NCBI RefSeq assembly: GCF_022808985.1
Contig: NZ_JAKZFT010000001.1
Location: 1 to 64,000 of the forward strand
Source: Geotalea sp. SG265
Lineage (GTDB): Bacteria > Desulfobacterota > Desulfuromonadia > Geobacterales > Geobacteraceae
Length of the DNA: 64,000 nucleotides
Direction of reading: 5' to 3'
Part shown: positions 1 to 9,700 of the stretch, piece by piece
Layout of the letters: each line of letters begins with the position of its first letter
Position numbering within the stretch: position 1 is the stretch's first letter
Position numbers and translations under genes: made by a program
The notes under the pieces: generated by a model
The model's database searches: none
The model's input: the letters and a program-made list of their open reading frames with translations, nothing else
Told to the model about the DNA's origin: nothing

Positions 1-213
1 CAAACTACCAAACTTATTTCCGACTGTCAACAACTTTTTTTACTTCTTTTTTCTTTCAACCTTCTCCGCTCTCGCGGCGAAGTCCAATCTTATATCCTAA
101 CTGCTTTTCCCTGTCAAACTATTTTTTTTCGCCGGACAATCTTTTTTTCCACTCAATCTACCGGCCCCGTTCAACAGGAGGACGGTTATATCAGATCAGT
201 TCTGACCGGTCAA
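1..213 (-). promoter_or_regulatory. Three tandem sigma70-type promoters pointing out of the window, probably for an rRNA operon
   Basis: Read on the minus strand there are three promoters in a row. P1 has TTGACC (213-208) and TATAAC (190-185). P2 has TTGACA (117-112) and TATAAG (94-89). P3 has TTGACA (30-25) and TAGTTT (7-2). Every spacer is exactly 17 bp, and an A-rich tract like an UP element lies just upstream of each -35 box. Nothing coding is visible between the tyrS stop and position 1. Stacked near-consensus promoters with UP-like tracts are typical of rRNA operons, so I infer a 16S rRNA gene just left of the window. The downstream gene itself cannot be seen. Confidence 0.75.
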
Positions 214-356
214 TAACTATTTGCTTAATTTTACCTAAGACAGCAGCGATCTTGAAAACTTGCGATGATTTCCCTGAGGCTGATAGCTGCTGCCGCTGAA
301 CACACCAAAAAGTAGGCATACGCTGTGTCTAATGCATCAAGACAGTTAGAGAATGC

Positions 357-1568
357 CTAGACAAAAATCACCTTAGCGAAACGCCGCTTGCCAACCTGGA
401 TGATTACCTCGCCGACCGCAGATACTTCACAATTTTCGTCGGCGATCTTCTCTCCATTGAGTTTAACTCCTCCCCCCTGGATGGAACGACGCCCCTCGCT
501 GTTGGACTTGACCAGGCCGGCCTCGGCCAAAAGGCGCGCCAAAAGAATCTTTCCGTCCCTGGCAGCGACTTTTACCTCCGGCACCTCATCCGGGGTCTGT
601 TTATCCCTGAAACGCTTGACGAAAATTTCCTCGGCCTCACCGGCAGCTTTATCGCCATGGAACCGCGCAACCATCTCCCTGCCCAGGCGCTTCTTGGCCT
701 CCATAGGATGCACCGTGCCCGATTTCAGGTCCGCCTTGAGCTGCTGCAGTTCAGCCGTGCTCAAGTCGCTCAAGAGCTCATAGTAGCGGAGCATCAGCTC
801 GTCGGAAACCGACATGACCTTGCCGAATATTTCATCGGCAGGCTCATTGATGCCGATATAGTTACCCAGGGACTTGGACATCTTGTTGACGCCGTCCAGT
901 CCCTCAAGGAGAGGCATAGTAATCACCGTCTGTGGAGTCTGTCCCCACTCCCGCTGCAGTTCACGCCCCACAAGCAGGTTGAATTTCTGGTCGGTCCCCC
1001 CCAGTTCCACGTCTGCTTTGAGCGCAACGGAATCGTAGCCCTGAATGAGGGGGTACATGAACTCGTGGATACTGATCGGTTGCTGGTTCGAGAAACGTTT
1101 ATCGAAATCTTCTCGCTCAAGCATTCTGGCAACGGTATATTTGGAGGCAAGGCCGATCATGTCCGAGGCTGAAAGCTTTGCCAGCCAGTCTGAGTTGAAA
1201 ACTACCTTCGTCTTTTCCGGGTCGAGGATCTTGAAAACCTGCTCCTTGTAAGTCTCTGCATTTTTCAGCACGTCCTCCCGGGATAGAACCTTGCGGGTTT
1301 CCGATTTTCCGGTGGGGTCGCCGATCATGCCGGTAAAATCCCCGATGAGGAAATATATTTCATGGCCAAGCTGTTGGAACTGCCGCAGCTTGTGGAGGAG
1401 GACCGTATGGCCCAGATGAAGGTCTGGCGCAGTCGGATCAAATCCTGCCTTTATTTTCAGCGGAACCCCGGTAGAGACAGCTTTCTCCAGCTTCTCGACC
1501 AGTTCCTTCTCCAGCAGAATCTCGACAGCTCCCCGCTTTATTATTTCCAGCTGCTCTGCGACAGTCAT
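357..1568 (-). CDS. tyrS: Tyrosyl-tRNA synthetase
   Basis: Cytoplasmic class I aminoacyl-tRNA synthetase that charges tRNA-Tyr with tyrosine using ATP. The 403-residue protein has the HIGH-type signature HLGH at residues 51-54, the KMSKS loop at 229-233 and a C-terminal S4-like RNA-binding domain from about residue 337. I start it at ATG 1568 because GGGAGG lies 4 bases upstream. The longer frame from TTG 1580 would put the ribosome-binding site inside the coding region. It is the last gene before the outward promoter array and follows ymdB after a 26-base gap. No T-box or other leader is visible. The family call is secure. Confidence 0.96.
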   Translation of the reverse strand: MTVAEQLEIIKRGAVEILLEKELVEKLEKAVSTGVPLKIKAGFDPTAPDLHLGHTVLLHKLRQFQQLGHEIYFLIGDFTGMIGDPTGKSETRKVLSREDVLKNAETYKEQVFKILDPEKTKVVFNSDWLAKLSASDMIGLASKYTVARMLEREDFDKRFSNQQPISIHEFMYPLIQGYDSVALKADVELGGTDQKFNLLVGRELQREWGQTPQTVITMPLLEGLDGVNKMSKSLGNYIGINEPADEIFGKVMSVSDELMLRYYELLSDLSTAELQQLKADLKSGTVHPMEAKKRLGREMVARFHGDKAAGEAEEIFVKRFRDKQTPDEVPEVKVAARDGKILLARLLAEAGLVKSNSEGRRSIQGGGVKLNGEKIADENCEVSAVGEVIIQVGKRRFAKVIFV

Positions 1569-1594
1569 ACACCCTCCCAAAATGCTAGCCCGGC

Positions 1595-2386
1595 TCAGTT
1601 ACCGCATGACACGGAAATCCGCTCTATGGACAGAGCTTTGCCGGATATATCGTCCACTTCAATAACAACGGCGTTAAGCCTGATGTTCTTTTTCGCCACC
1701 TCGAATTTGGTCGGCAATTGGGTAAGGAACCTCTCGATGGCTTCTTCCTTGCGGACGCCGATCACCGAATCGAATGCCCCACACATGCCCACATCGGTCA
1801 TGTAGGCCGTGCCTCCCGGGAGAATCCGCTCGTCGGAGGTCTGCACATGGGTGTGGGTACCGACCACCGCGCTGACACGACCATCAAGGTAAAAACCGAG
1901 TGCGACCTTTTCAGATGTGGCTTCCGCATGGAAATCCACAAGGACAATGGGAGTTTCCGCATGAAGGCGGGCAATCTCACGGTCTGCCACCCTGAAAGGG
2001 CAGTCCAGATTGTTCATGAAAACACGCCCTTCCAGGTTGAGGACGGCAACTTTCACACCGCTTGCGGTTCTAACAATGGTACTCCCCTGCCCCGGCGTGC
2101 CCTCCGGGTAGTTTGCCGGGCGGACCAGCCGTTCTTCCTTTTTGATGTAGGAAAGGGCGTCCTTCTTGTCCCAGATATGGTTGCCGCTGGTGAGCAGATG
2201 GATGCCGCAACCGAAGAGGTCTTTGGCGGTTTCCTCCGTGAGGCCGAAGCCGCCGGCGGCGTTTTCGCCGTTGGCTATGACCAGATCCACAAAGTGGCGA
2301 TCAACCAGCCGGTGCAGTTCATAGGAAAGGGCCTGCCGCCCGGGTTTCCCGACCACATCCCCCAGGAACAGCAGTTTAACGGGCAT
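1595..2386 (-). CDS. ymdB: YmdB-family metallophosphoesterase (TIGR00282 type)
   Basis: A 263-residue calcineurin-like phosphoesterase of the YmdB family, whose Bacillus member hydrolyses 2',3'-cyclic nucleotides. Dinuclear metal-site motifs are visible: GD near the N-terminus (LFLGDVVG), NGEN, GNHIWD, DFHAE and GTHTHVQT. The ATG at 2386 gives the family's usual N-terminus ([10 protein letters not shown]). A longer frame to 2416 has no support. The start overlaps the end of rny by 11 bases, suggesting translational coupling. The rny-ymdB pairing is conserved in many bacteria and fits a shared role in RNA turnover. The true substrate in this organism is unknown. Confidence 0.93.
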   Translation of the reverse strand: MPVKLLFLGDVVGKPGRQALSYELHRLVDRHFVDLVIANGENAAGGFGLTEETAKDLFGCGIHLLTSGNHIWDKKDALSYIKKEERLVRPANYPEGTPGQGSTIVRTASGVKVAVLNLEGRVFMNNLDCPFRVADREIARLHAETPIVLVDFHAEATSEKVALGFYLDGRVSAVVGTHTHVQTSDERILPGGTAYMTDVGMCGAFDSVIGVRKEEAIERFLTQLPTKFEVAKKNIRLNAVVIEVDDISGKALSIERISVSCGN

Positions 2387-3941
2387 ATTCAGTCGCCCTG
2401 GTCTCTCGAATAACATTTACCTTGATTTGGCCAGGATAGGTCATTTCCGTCTCGATCTTTTTGGCAATGTCTTTGGCGAGTATCAGGGAACGCTCGTCAC
2501 TGACCTCTTCGCTGGCAACCATGACCCTGATCTCGCGGCCGGCCTGGATAGCAAAGGATGTGGTGACGCCACTGAATGAAGAAGCGATCCGCTCCAAGTC
2601 GTCCAACCGCTTGACGTAGGTTTCCATCATCTCGCGGCGGGCACCAGGGCGGGCACCTGAAAGGGCATCTGCCGCCTGGACCAGCACGGCAAGCACTGTT
2701 GCAGGCTTTTCGTCCTCATGGTGGGCCATGATTGCATGGACAATTTTCGGCGACTCCCCGTATTTCTTCGCCAATTCAGCCCCGATCACGGCGTGTGAAC
2801 CTTCCACTTCGTGATCTACAGCTTTGCCGAGATCGTGAAGAAGTCCGGCCCGTTTGGCCTGCTTCACATTGATCCCCAATTCAGAGGCCATGATCCCGCA
2901 GAGGAATGCCACCTCCAGGGAGTGCTGGTACACATTCTGACTGTAGGAGGTCCGGTATTTGAGCCGACCGATCAGCTTCAGGATCTCCGGATGGATACCG
3001 TGGACCCCCAGGTCGAAGGCAGCTTGCTCGCCGGCTTCCTTCATGGCCTGCTCGATCTCTTCCTCGGCCTTGGCCACGACCTCTTCGATCCTTCCCGGGT
3101 GGATCCTGCCGTCGGCAATGAGCTTCTCTAGGGAAAGCTTGGCCACCTCACGGCGGACCGGATTAAAACCGGAGAGGATGACAGCCTCCGGAGTATCGTC
3201 AATAATGAGATCAATGCCGGTTGCTGCTTCCAAAGCACGGATGTTGCGCCCCTCGCGACCGATGATGCGCCCCTTCATCTCATCGGAAGGGAGGGCCACC
3301 ACGGAAACGGTCCGCTCGGCCACGTATTCACCCGCATAGCGCTGAATGGCCAGGGCCATAATCTCCTTGGACTTTTTGTCTGCAGTCTCTTTCGCTTCTT
3401 CCTCGATGGCCTTGATCCGCTTGGCGGCATCCAGCTTCGCCTCACTTTCCATCGTCTCCATGAGGAGCTTTTTGGCCTCGACCGCCGTCATCCCTGAGAT
3501 ATTTTCCAGGCGTGTCCGCTCTTCATTGATCAACTGGTTCAGCTTCTCTTCTTTTTGCCCGATCCCCTGCTCCTTGGCGATCAGGGTCTGCTCTCTCTTG
3601 ATGAATTCCGCATCCCGCTGGTCGAGCAGGTTAACCTTCTTATCAAGATTTTCTTCCTTCTGCTGCAACCTTTTTTCAAGGTTCTGCAGATCACGGCGCT
3701 TTTCCTTTGTCTCCCTTTCGAATTCAGCTTTGGCCTGATAGACTACGTCCTTAGCCTGCAAAGTCGCTTCTTTGGTAATGGTTTCCGCCTGGCGTTTGGA
3801 CTCTTCCAGCATCTTGGCCGCCAATTCCTCTGCTGAGGCAACAATGGCATCGGAAGATTTTTTCTTTAAGAGACTACCTATCAAAAAGCCCGCGGCAGCA
3901 GTGATTACTGCTATTACAATTGTCATCATGTCTATTTGCAA
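2376..3941 (-). CDS. rny: Ribonuclease Y
   Basis: Membrane-anchored endoribonuclease that starts mRNA decay. The 521-residue protein has one N-terminal membrane helix (about residues 5-24), a long charged coiled coil to about 200, a KH domain with [15 protein letters not shown], and an HD domain with [16 protein letters not shown]. The length is normal for RNase Y. The start is TTG at 3941, because GGGAGGT sits 7 bases upstream. The next ATG (3929) is too far from that site. It lies between fthC and ymdB and overlaps the latter. The domain order leaves little doubt about the identity. Confidence 0.96.
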   Translation of the reverse strand: MQIDMMTIVIAVITAAAGFLIGSLLKKKSSDAIVASAEELAAKMLEESKRQAETITKEATLQAKDVVYQAKAEFERETKEKRRDLQNLEKRLQQKEENLDKKVNLLDQRDAEFIKREQTLIAKEQGIGQKEEKLNQLINEERTRLENISGMTAVEAKKLLMETMESEAKLDAAKRIKAIEEEAKETADKKSKEIMALAIQRYAGEYVAERTVSVVALPSDEMKGRIIGREGRNIRALEAATGIDLIIDDTPEAVILSGFNPVRREVAKLSLEKLIADGRIHPGRIEEVVAKAEEEIEQAMKEAGEQAAFDLGVHGIHPEILKLIGRLKYRTSYSQNVYQHSLEVAFLCGIMASELGINVKQAKRAGLLHDLGKAVDHEVEGSHAVIGAELAKKYGESPKIVHAIMAHHEDEKPATVLAVLVQAADALSGARPGARREMMETYVKRLDDLERIASSFSGVTTSFAIQAGREIRVMVASEEVSDERSLILAKDIAKKIETEMTYPGQIKVNVIRETRATEYAR

Positions 3942-3971
3942 ATCCGTTTACCTCCCGTCTATATGGTTAAA

Positions 3972-4529
3972 TCAAGGACGAACCATCCTTGTTTCGGTGA
4001 AGATCAGATCCATGGTTACATCATGGGGTTCGCCAACAATCTCATCCACCAGTTGAAAATCGTAGCAAAATCCTACCAATCGGCCGCGCCCTTCGAGGGC
4101 ATGAAGGGTCCGGTCATAGAAGCCCTTACCATAGCCGATCCTTCGTCCAGCCAGATCGAATGCCACTCCCGGAATAACAAACAGATCAATACGTTCCGGA
4201 GGGAGAAGAACGGTATGTTCCCTGGGTTCGAGAATGCCGAAGGCCCCGTTGGTCAAATCGGAAGCGGCACGAATCACCTTGAATGTCAGGGTGCTTCCGT
4301 CCACCAACGGGTAAAGGACCTGCTTTCCAGCAAGCAGGGACTGGCATTGCAATGCTGCAGTGTCTACCTCATTATGAATGGGCGCATACAGTGCCAGGGT
4401 GCCGGCTTGGGCAAATTCGGCGGATGCTATGAAAGACTGCAGAATTCGGAGACTGTGCCCGGCAACTTCCGCAGGAGTCAACGCTCTTCTTTTTGCCAGC
4501 ATCAACCGGCGCAGCAAACGCTTTGGCAT
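3972..4529 (-). CDS. fthC: 5-formyltetrahydrofolate cyclo-ligase
   Basis: Converts 5-formyltetrahydrofolate and ATP to 5,10-methenyltetrahydrofolate, returning a stored folate to the one-carbon pool. The 185-residue protein has the basic N-terminus LLRRLMLAKRR and the family signature GVAFDLAGRRIGYGKGFYDRTL near residues 135-156, with the glycine-rich nucleotide-binding loop. AAGGAC lies just ahead of the ATG at 4529. Its place directly downstream of a 6S RNA candidate and zapA matches the zapA-ssrS-fthC order known from many proteobacteria. In E. coli the equivalent gene is ygfA and is co-transcribed with 6S RNA. Confidence 0.94.
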   Translation of the reverse strand: MPKRLLRRLMLAKRRALTPAEVAGHSLRILQSFIASAEFAQAGTLALYAPIHNEVDTAALQCQSLLAGKQVLYPLVDGSTLTFKVIRAASDLTNGAFGILEPREHTVLLPPERIDLFVIPGVAFDLAGRRIGYGKGFYDRTLHALEGRGRLVGFCYDFQLVDEIVGEPHDVTMDLIFTETRMVRP

Positions 4530-4552
4530 GCCGTCCTTTTCAGTAGTGCGAA

Positions 4553-4762
4553 TCGACAGTTTTCGGGGCGAGCCCGCAACAGGAGGGTACTCTGGAGGGA
4601 GATCGGGGGAGGAGGTCAGGTCAGCCAGGGACTGTCAGGTGAAGTCGCTCCGTACATGCGTCAGCTACTAGAGCAAACTTTACCTTTATTGGACATATTC
4701 ATCATATGTATTACAGCCACCTATCAGCGAAACGAGGCAACCAGGCTCAGAAACTGCCTCGA
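4553..4762 (-). ncRNA. ssrS: Candidate 6S RNA
   Basis: This is the only gap of this size between zapA and fthC, the place 6S RNA occupies in many proteobacteria. Read on the minus strand, the ends can pair: TCGA (4762-4759) and CAGTTT (4756-4751), then GAGCC, face GGCTC, AAACTG (4562-4557) and TCGA (4556-4553). Further in, CTGATAGGTG (4727-4718) pairs with CACCTGACAG (4641-4632), with one mismatch. The two stems enclose a large bubble, as in 6S RNA. A TATAGT box at 4771-4766 could start it, but no good -35 box is seen. Exact ends are inferred and the rod-like fold is by eye only. Confidence 0.6.
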
Positions 4763-4801
4763 AAAACTATACACCGACCTGCATCCAGAACCGCTTATAT
4801 G

Positions 4802-4821
4802 AAAAATCTCCCTTTGAGAGA
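4802..4821 (-). terminator. Terminator after zapA
   Basis: On the minus strand TCTCTC pairs with GGGAGA across an AAA loop (one G-T pair), followed by five T residues at 4806-4802. It begins about 12 bases after the zapA stop. It would separate zapA transcription from the RNA candidate and fthC. The stem is short, so termination may be partial. Confidence 0.5.
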
Positions 4822-4832
4822 CCCTTAAAAAA

Positions 4833-5114
4833 CTAGTCCGCTAGCACACTCAGCCGCTCAAGCAGGCCAGCAATCCGCAAATCATCGGATTTTTGTTCCT
4901 TCTCAATCCGGTCAAGCAGCACCAGATAATCTTCAGCCAGATTGAGCAGAGTCAGAATGATTGCCAGATGGTTATCGCCAGTACTCCCCGCTTCTAAGAC
5001 CTGCGCCACCTTTCCGGCGACAAACGATTCTATGCGGTGAACCGTGCTTTCATCGGCGGTGCTTCGGACATTTATTTCCTGCCCCAGCACCACTATCCGG
5101 TGGGAAGCGCTCAA
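4833..5114 (-). CDS. zapA: Cell division protein ZapA
   Basis: ZapA binds FtsZ and bundles its filaments at the division ring in the cytoplasm. The 93-residue protein shows the family pattern: an N-terminal globular segment (IVVLGQEINVRSTADE), a central stretch with LAIILTLLNLAEDYL, and a C-terminal coiled coil. The start is probably TTG at 5114, overlapping the stop of the upstream coiled-coil gene by 4 bases (TTGA), so the two are likely translationally coupled. No clear ribosome-binding site of its own is visible. The neighbour resembles ZapB, which would make this a small FtsZ-accessory operon. Confidence 0.9.
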   Translation of the reverse strand: MSASHRIVVLGQEINVRSTADESTVHRIESFVAGKVAQVLEAGSTGDNHLAIILTLLNLAEDYLVLLDRIEKEQKSDDLRIAGLLERLSVLAD

Positions 5115-5296
5115 AGATGCTCGACCTGCTGCAGCCTTGCCAGAATAGCATCTATACGCCTCTTGATACCGTTCCTGTCCTCTTGCAACTTGGTATTTTC
5201 GGTCCGCAGAAGATCGTTTTCCTGTCTCAGCGCTACGATAGTCTGCACGAGTTGCTCGACTTTACGCTCCAGCTCATCGAAGAGCAAATTGTCCAT
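5111..5296 (-). CDS. ZapB-like small coiled-coil protein
   Basis: A 61-residue protein that is almost entirely predicted coiled coil, with leucine and valine heptads from LFDELERKVEQL to RIDAILARLQQV. Its size and composition match the ZapB/DUF904 type of division proteins, which join ZapA to the Z-ring in enterobacteria. It overlaps zapA by 4 bases, which supports that assignment. Coiled coils converge easily in sequence, so the ZapB name is an inference from structure and context. It could be another small scaffold protein. Confidence 0.72.
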   Translation of the reverse strand: MDNLLFDELERKVEQLVQTIVALRQENDLLRTENTKLQEDRNGIKRRIDAILARLQQVEHL

Positions 5297-5364
5297 TCTG
5301 CCACCTTTTCGGCGGAAATCTTATGTAAATAACAGGCAAAAGTCAAGGTGATTATTGAGGTTAT

Positions 5365-6390
5365 CTAAAATATGGCATCGACGAACTGCTGCGGCTCGAA
5401 GCGGCGAAGGTCTTCCACCCCCTCCCCAACGCCGATATATCGTACCGGTAAGGAAAACTCGTGGCTAACCGCTACAACGATCCCCCCCTTGGCTGTGCCG
5501 TCCAGCTTGGTGAGAATCAGGCCGGTGACCTGCGCCGCCTCTTTAAAGAGGCTCGCCTGGGAAACGGCATTTTGACCCGTTGCCGCATCGAGGACCAGCA
5601 GGGTCTCATGGGGGGCTCCTGGAATCTCCCGTTCGATGACCCGGCGGATTTTTTTCATCTCTTCCATAAGATTCACCTTGGTGTGAAGACGACCCGCCGT
5701 GTCAATGAGAAGGATGTCGCAGTCCCTGGCTACGGCAGCCTTACAGGCGTCGAAAGCCACGGCAGAAGGGTCCGCCCCTTCCTTGTGGCGCACAACCTCT
5801 GCCCCTACCCGCTCACCCCATATTTCCAATTGTTCGGCAGCCGCTGCGCGGAAGGTATCTCCGGCAGCAAGCAGCACCTTTTTCCCGGCCCTCCGGTACT
5901 GAGCCGCCAATTTACCTATGGTGGTGGTCTTACCCACACCATTTACACCGATAACCAATATGACGAAAGGCTTGGCTGCAGAGACATCCAGATCAGAATT
6001 CACTTGTGCCAGCCGATCACTGATTTCCTGTTTCAGGGCGGCTTTCAGTGCCTCACCGTCACCCAATTCATTCCGCTTCAGGCGTTGCTCAAGGGTCCTG
6101 ATCAGCTCTACGGTCGTCTTGACCCCCATATCGGCAGTAATCAAAATTTCTTCCAGTTCCTCCAGCACGTCGGCATCGATCTGTTTTTTTCCCAGAAGAA
6201 GGGTATCGATCCTGCCGATAATGCTCTCGTGGGTCTTGGTAAGCCCTTGCTTCAGACGGTCGAAGAGACCTTTTTTCTCTTTCGGTTCGGCAGGTATGGC
6301 TTCTTCAGCCTGTTCAACTTTCGTATCGGAAGCGTCAGCAGTAAACTTGTTCAGCAAGCCCTTGAAAAAGCCCTTCTTTTCTTCGGCCAT
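5365..6390 (-). CDS. ftsY: Signal recognition particle receptor FtsY
   Basis: SRP receptor GTPase that docks ribosome-SRP complexes at the membrane for co-translational insertion. The 341-residue protein has a short charged N-terminal A region, a helical N domain, and the G domain with [15 protein letters not shown] (P-loop), DTAGRLHTK and [10 protein letters not shown]. The A domain is short compared with the E. coli protein, as is common outside enterobacteria. Its ATG shares a base with the stop of the upstream roadblock gene (TAATG), so the two are coupled. A GGAG lies 9 bases upstream of the ATG. Confidence 0.97.
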   Translation of the reverse strand: MAEEKKGFFKGLLNKFTADASDTKVEQAEEAIPAEPKEKKGLFDRLKQGLTKTHESIIGRIDTLLLGKKQIDADVLEELEEILITADMGVKTTVELIRTLEQRLKRNELGDGEALKAALKQEISDRLAQVNSDLDVSAAKPFVILVIGVNGVGKTTTIGKLAAQYRRAGKKVLLAAGDTFRAAAAEQLEIWGERVGAEVVRHKEGADPSAVAFDACKAAVARDCDILLIDTAGRLHTKVNLMEEMKKIRRVIEREIPGAPHETLLVLDAATGQNAVSQASLFKEAAQVTGLILTKLDGTAKGGIVVAVSHEFSLPVRYIGVGEGVEDLRRFEPQQFVDAIF

Positions 6391-6752
6391 TAATATATCT
6401 CCTTTACCAGCAATCGGGTTGCGCGTGCAAAGGCTCGTTCAGCCCGGCCACGCAGCGCATCAGTCTCCATGGTCATTACCAGCGAGTAATCCGCACCGAC
6501 TACACCGACAATGAAAAGCTGACTCTCGGTTTTTATGGACAGATGGGTCAGCTCGCCAGCTGCCGGAAATCCCTTGAGAACGTCCCTCAACTGGCTGATG
6601 ATTATCCCCTGGTGGGCCGCCGTCACCTTCAGCTCGTACGTATCAGTCAGGCAGTACTGTTCAACGGCTTCACCCTCCCAGTCTGCCAGTATGGCCCCGG
6701 TCGAACCCGGAACACTTTCCACCAGTTCCTTCAGAATCGCGATAAAAGGCAC
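6390..6752 (-). CDS. Roadblock/LC7 domain protein (MglB-like)
   Basis: A protein of about 120 residues made of one roadblock/LC7 fold, seen in the pattern GSTGAILADWEGEAV followed by HQGIIISQLRDVL and SQLFIVGVV. Family members such as MglB form dimers that regulate small Ras-like GTPases. No MglA-type GTPase is next to it; the only GTPase nearby is FtsY. I prefer the GTG start at 6752, because GAGGAG lies 6 bases ahead. A TTG at 6779 would add nine residues but has no ribosome-binding site. It sits 43 bases after smc and overlaps ftsY by one base. Its partner here is unknown. Confidence 0.82.
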   Translation of the reverse strand: MPFIAILKELVESVPGSTGAILADWEGEAVEQYCLTDTYELKVTAAHQGIIISQLRDVLKGFPAAGELTHLSIKTESQLFIVGVVGADYSLVMTMETDALRGRAERAFARATRLLVKEIY

Positions 6753-6795
6753 GTCCAACTCCTCAGCTGCTCGGCTCAAGGCGCCGTAAGTAATG

Positions 6796-9700
6796 TCAGT
6801 TCAGCTTTACCGAAACCAGCTTTGAAACGCCGGGTTCCTCCATGGTAACGCCGTATAGGGTATCGACCACAGCCATTGTTGTTTTGTTGTGGGTTATGAT
6901 GATGAACTGGGAGTTTTGGCTCATCTCCTTCACCATCTCATTGAACCGGCCGATATTTGCATCGTCCAGGGGAGCATCGACCTCGTCGAGCAGACAAAAC
7001 GGCGTTGGCTTTATCAGGAAGAGGGAAAATATCAGCGCCACAGCACTGAGTGCTTTTTCCCCCCCTGAAAGAAGGGTGACGTTCTGCAGTTTCTTGCCGG
7101 GTGGCTGGACGATGATCTCCAGGCCACTCTCCAGCAGGTCATCCTCGTTGGTCAGTTTCAGTTCCGCTCGCCCACCGCAGAAAAGACGCGGAAAAACCTC
7201 CTGGAACTTCTCGTTGACCAGGTGGAATGTCTCCAGAAACCGCCTGCGGGTCGTCTTGTTTATCCGCTGGATTGCCTTCTGCAGCGAACGGAGCGATTCT
7301 TCAAGATCTGCCTTCTGCTCATCAAGGAACTGATAGCGCTTCTCAAGCTCCTGAAATTCTTCAATGGCGGTCAGATTCACATCACCCATATCTTCAACAG
7401 TCTTCAACAACTCACTCTGTCGGGCGAGCTTCTCGGCTTCGTCATAAACAATGGTATCGTACTGCGGCAGCATCTCCGCCAAGCCGAGGCGGAATTTGTC
7501 CAAAACGTGGGTTTCCAGCTGGCTCAGATGCATGGCAATCTGGGCTGCATTGAGGGTATGAGCCGAGATCGTTTCCTTGGAAGTAACCACCATCTCCCGT
7601 AGTTTTTTCTGTTGTGCCTCATCTTCCCGATGGGCGCCGAGCTCCGCGTCGTACTCTTCCTTCAGCGCATTGTAGGAGCCTTCCAGGGCGGCCTGTTTAT
7701 CCAGCAGTGACTTCAGCAATTCCTCACTCTGGTCGATGGCAAGAAGCAGCTTCTCCCGATCCAGCACCGATTTTTCCACCTCTGCGGCGTGGTTTTCGGC
7801 TTGCTGCTTCAAAACGGCCATCGAGGATTCCACTCGGGCAATGTCCTGGCCTATGGCATCCGCTTTTTCCTTGAGCGATGCAACCTTCACCTTTCTGTCA
7901 GTGACCGCTTCACGGACATCGGCAATTCGTTCCTTCCGCACCTCCCACGACTGCTGCAGGTGCGCCAATTCCTGCTCAAGAACCGATTTCCGCTCATCGC
8001 CCCCGGAAAGGATCTCCCGCAGATCGGATATTTCCCGATCGAGAAGGAGTTTCTCTTCGTCAAGCTGCTCATTTTCGATCAAACTTACCGATGCGCGTTC
8101 ATCAAGCCTTTCAACCTCTTCCCTGGCCCGCGTCAGGTCTTTTTCCGCGTTAAGCAAGGCTATTTCCGCCTGATGCAACTGCTGCCGTATCTCCCGGAGG
8201 CCTTCCCCCGTAGCAAGAAATTCCTCCTTCAGCTGAATTCTCAGCTCTTCCAACTGGGCGATCTGTTGCGACAGGAGTTCCGCCTCCTGGGTGAGCTCTT
8301 TTATTTCACGTTTTTTATGGATAAGTCCCTGATAGGCAGCCTCCGGCGAACCACCATTAACGATCGCACCGGAGTGAACCATATCCCCCTGGGAGGTAAC
8401 GAACATCAGCTGGGGAAACTTTTTGCCAAGTACAAGCGCCGTATCCAGGTCAGCCACAAGGTAGGTGTCCGCCAGCAGCGGCTCGATGTACGCCCTGAAT
8501 TGGCCGGCAATGGTTACATTATCCAGAAGGGGAGCGGCCTCCGGAGAAGCCGCTACTTGCTGCGGTCTGGTAGGATGCTGTAGAACGAAACTGCACCTGC
8601 CTCCCGATACTTCCCGCAAGTGGGCCACGGCATGCAACGCATCCGTATCATCGTGGCATACCAACCACTGGAGCTTCTCGCCAAGAGCCACCTCTACTGC
8701 AGCCTCAAAGGCCTCACCTGTTTCAACCATGTCGGCGACCATTCCCTTGAACCTGCTTTTAAACTGCTCATTGGACAAGAGAGTTTGGACCCCTTGGCCG
8801 TAGCCGGCAAACTGAGCCTCCAGTTCCTGCAACGATTTCAGCCGCGAGCTTTGCGCAGCAAAGCGGTTGCGCTTTTGGTTAAGATCCGTTTCAGCTGCGG
8901 ACAGCAACGATTTCAACTCCACCTCGCGCTGGGCGAGGCAATTCATCTCTTCCGCATCCTGGTTTTTTGTATCCTTGATATTCTTGGAGGTAGTTTCGAG
9001 CCTGGATACAGCCTGGAATGCTTCCGCCCTTTGTTCTTGAAGTTTTACGATCTCGCGCCGGTTACGCTCATATTTTTCTGCCAGAGATTCCAGCCGCTTA
9101 ATATCGGTTGTCAATTTGTTATTCGACTGGGCATTAGCGGAAAGCACCTGAAACAATTCGTTCCTTGTTTCCTCGATTTTAGCCGAGGCGCCCTGCTCGG
9201 TTCTCGTTGACTCCTCCAGAAGGCGCTCACTCTCAACCAGCAGGCCCGCTTCATGCTCCAGTTCGGCAAGCAGCAAAGTCTTCTGCTCATGTAAGGCAGC
9301 CAGCTCGGTCTGCGCCTCCCCATGGCGAAGATGGCAGGAATCATGCTCTTGCCGGGATCTCTCCACAAGCCGGTCGAGGTTTTCCAATTCCTTCCGATGG
9401 AATTCCCGGCGGCTCTCTCCGGCCAGAAGTTCGCCCTTTATCCTATATATCTCCTCCTGGGCTTTCTGGATGCGCTCTTCATGCTCAGCCAGGGTAAGGC
9501 GCTGCTGTGCAAAGACCAGTTCACCTCTCTCCTGATCGACAATCTGCACCGAAAGCTCTTTTTGCAGCAGCTCCAATTGCCGGTCAAGCTCCTCCTTCTC
9601 CTTCACTAGGGCCACATACTTCTTTACGGAGAAAAGAATTTCTATTTCTTTTAATTCCTCCCTGCATTCCCTGAACTTCTCCGCCTTCTTGGCCTGCCGT

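Noticed and set aside
1569-1594. T-box or other tyrosine-responsive leader before tyrS
   Set aside because: The gap to ymdB is only 26 bases, too short for a T-box.
4378-4802. Plus-strand open frames across the fthC-zapA gap
   Set aside because: They run across the fthC coding strand and the 6S candidate and show no recognisable protein.
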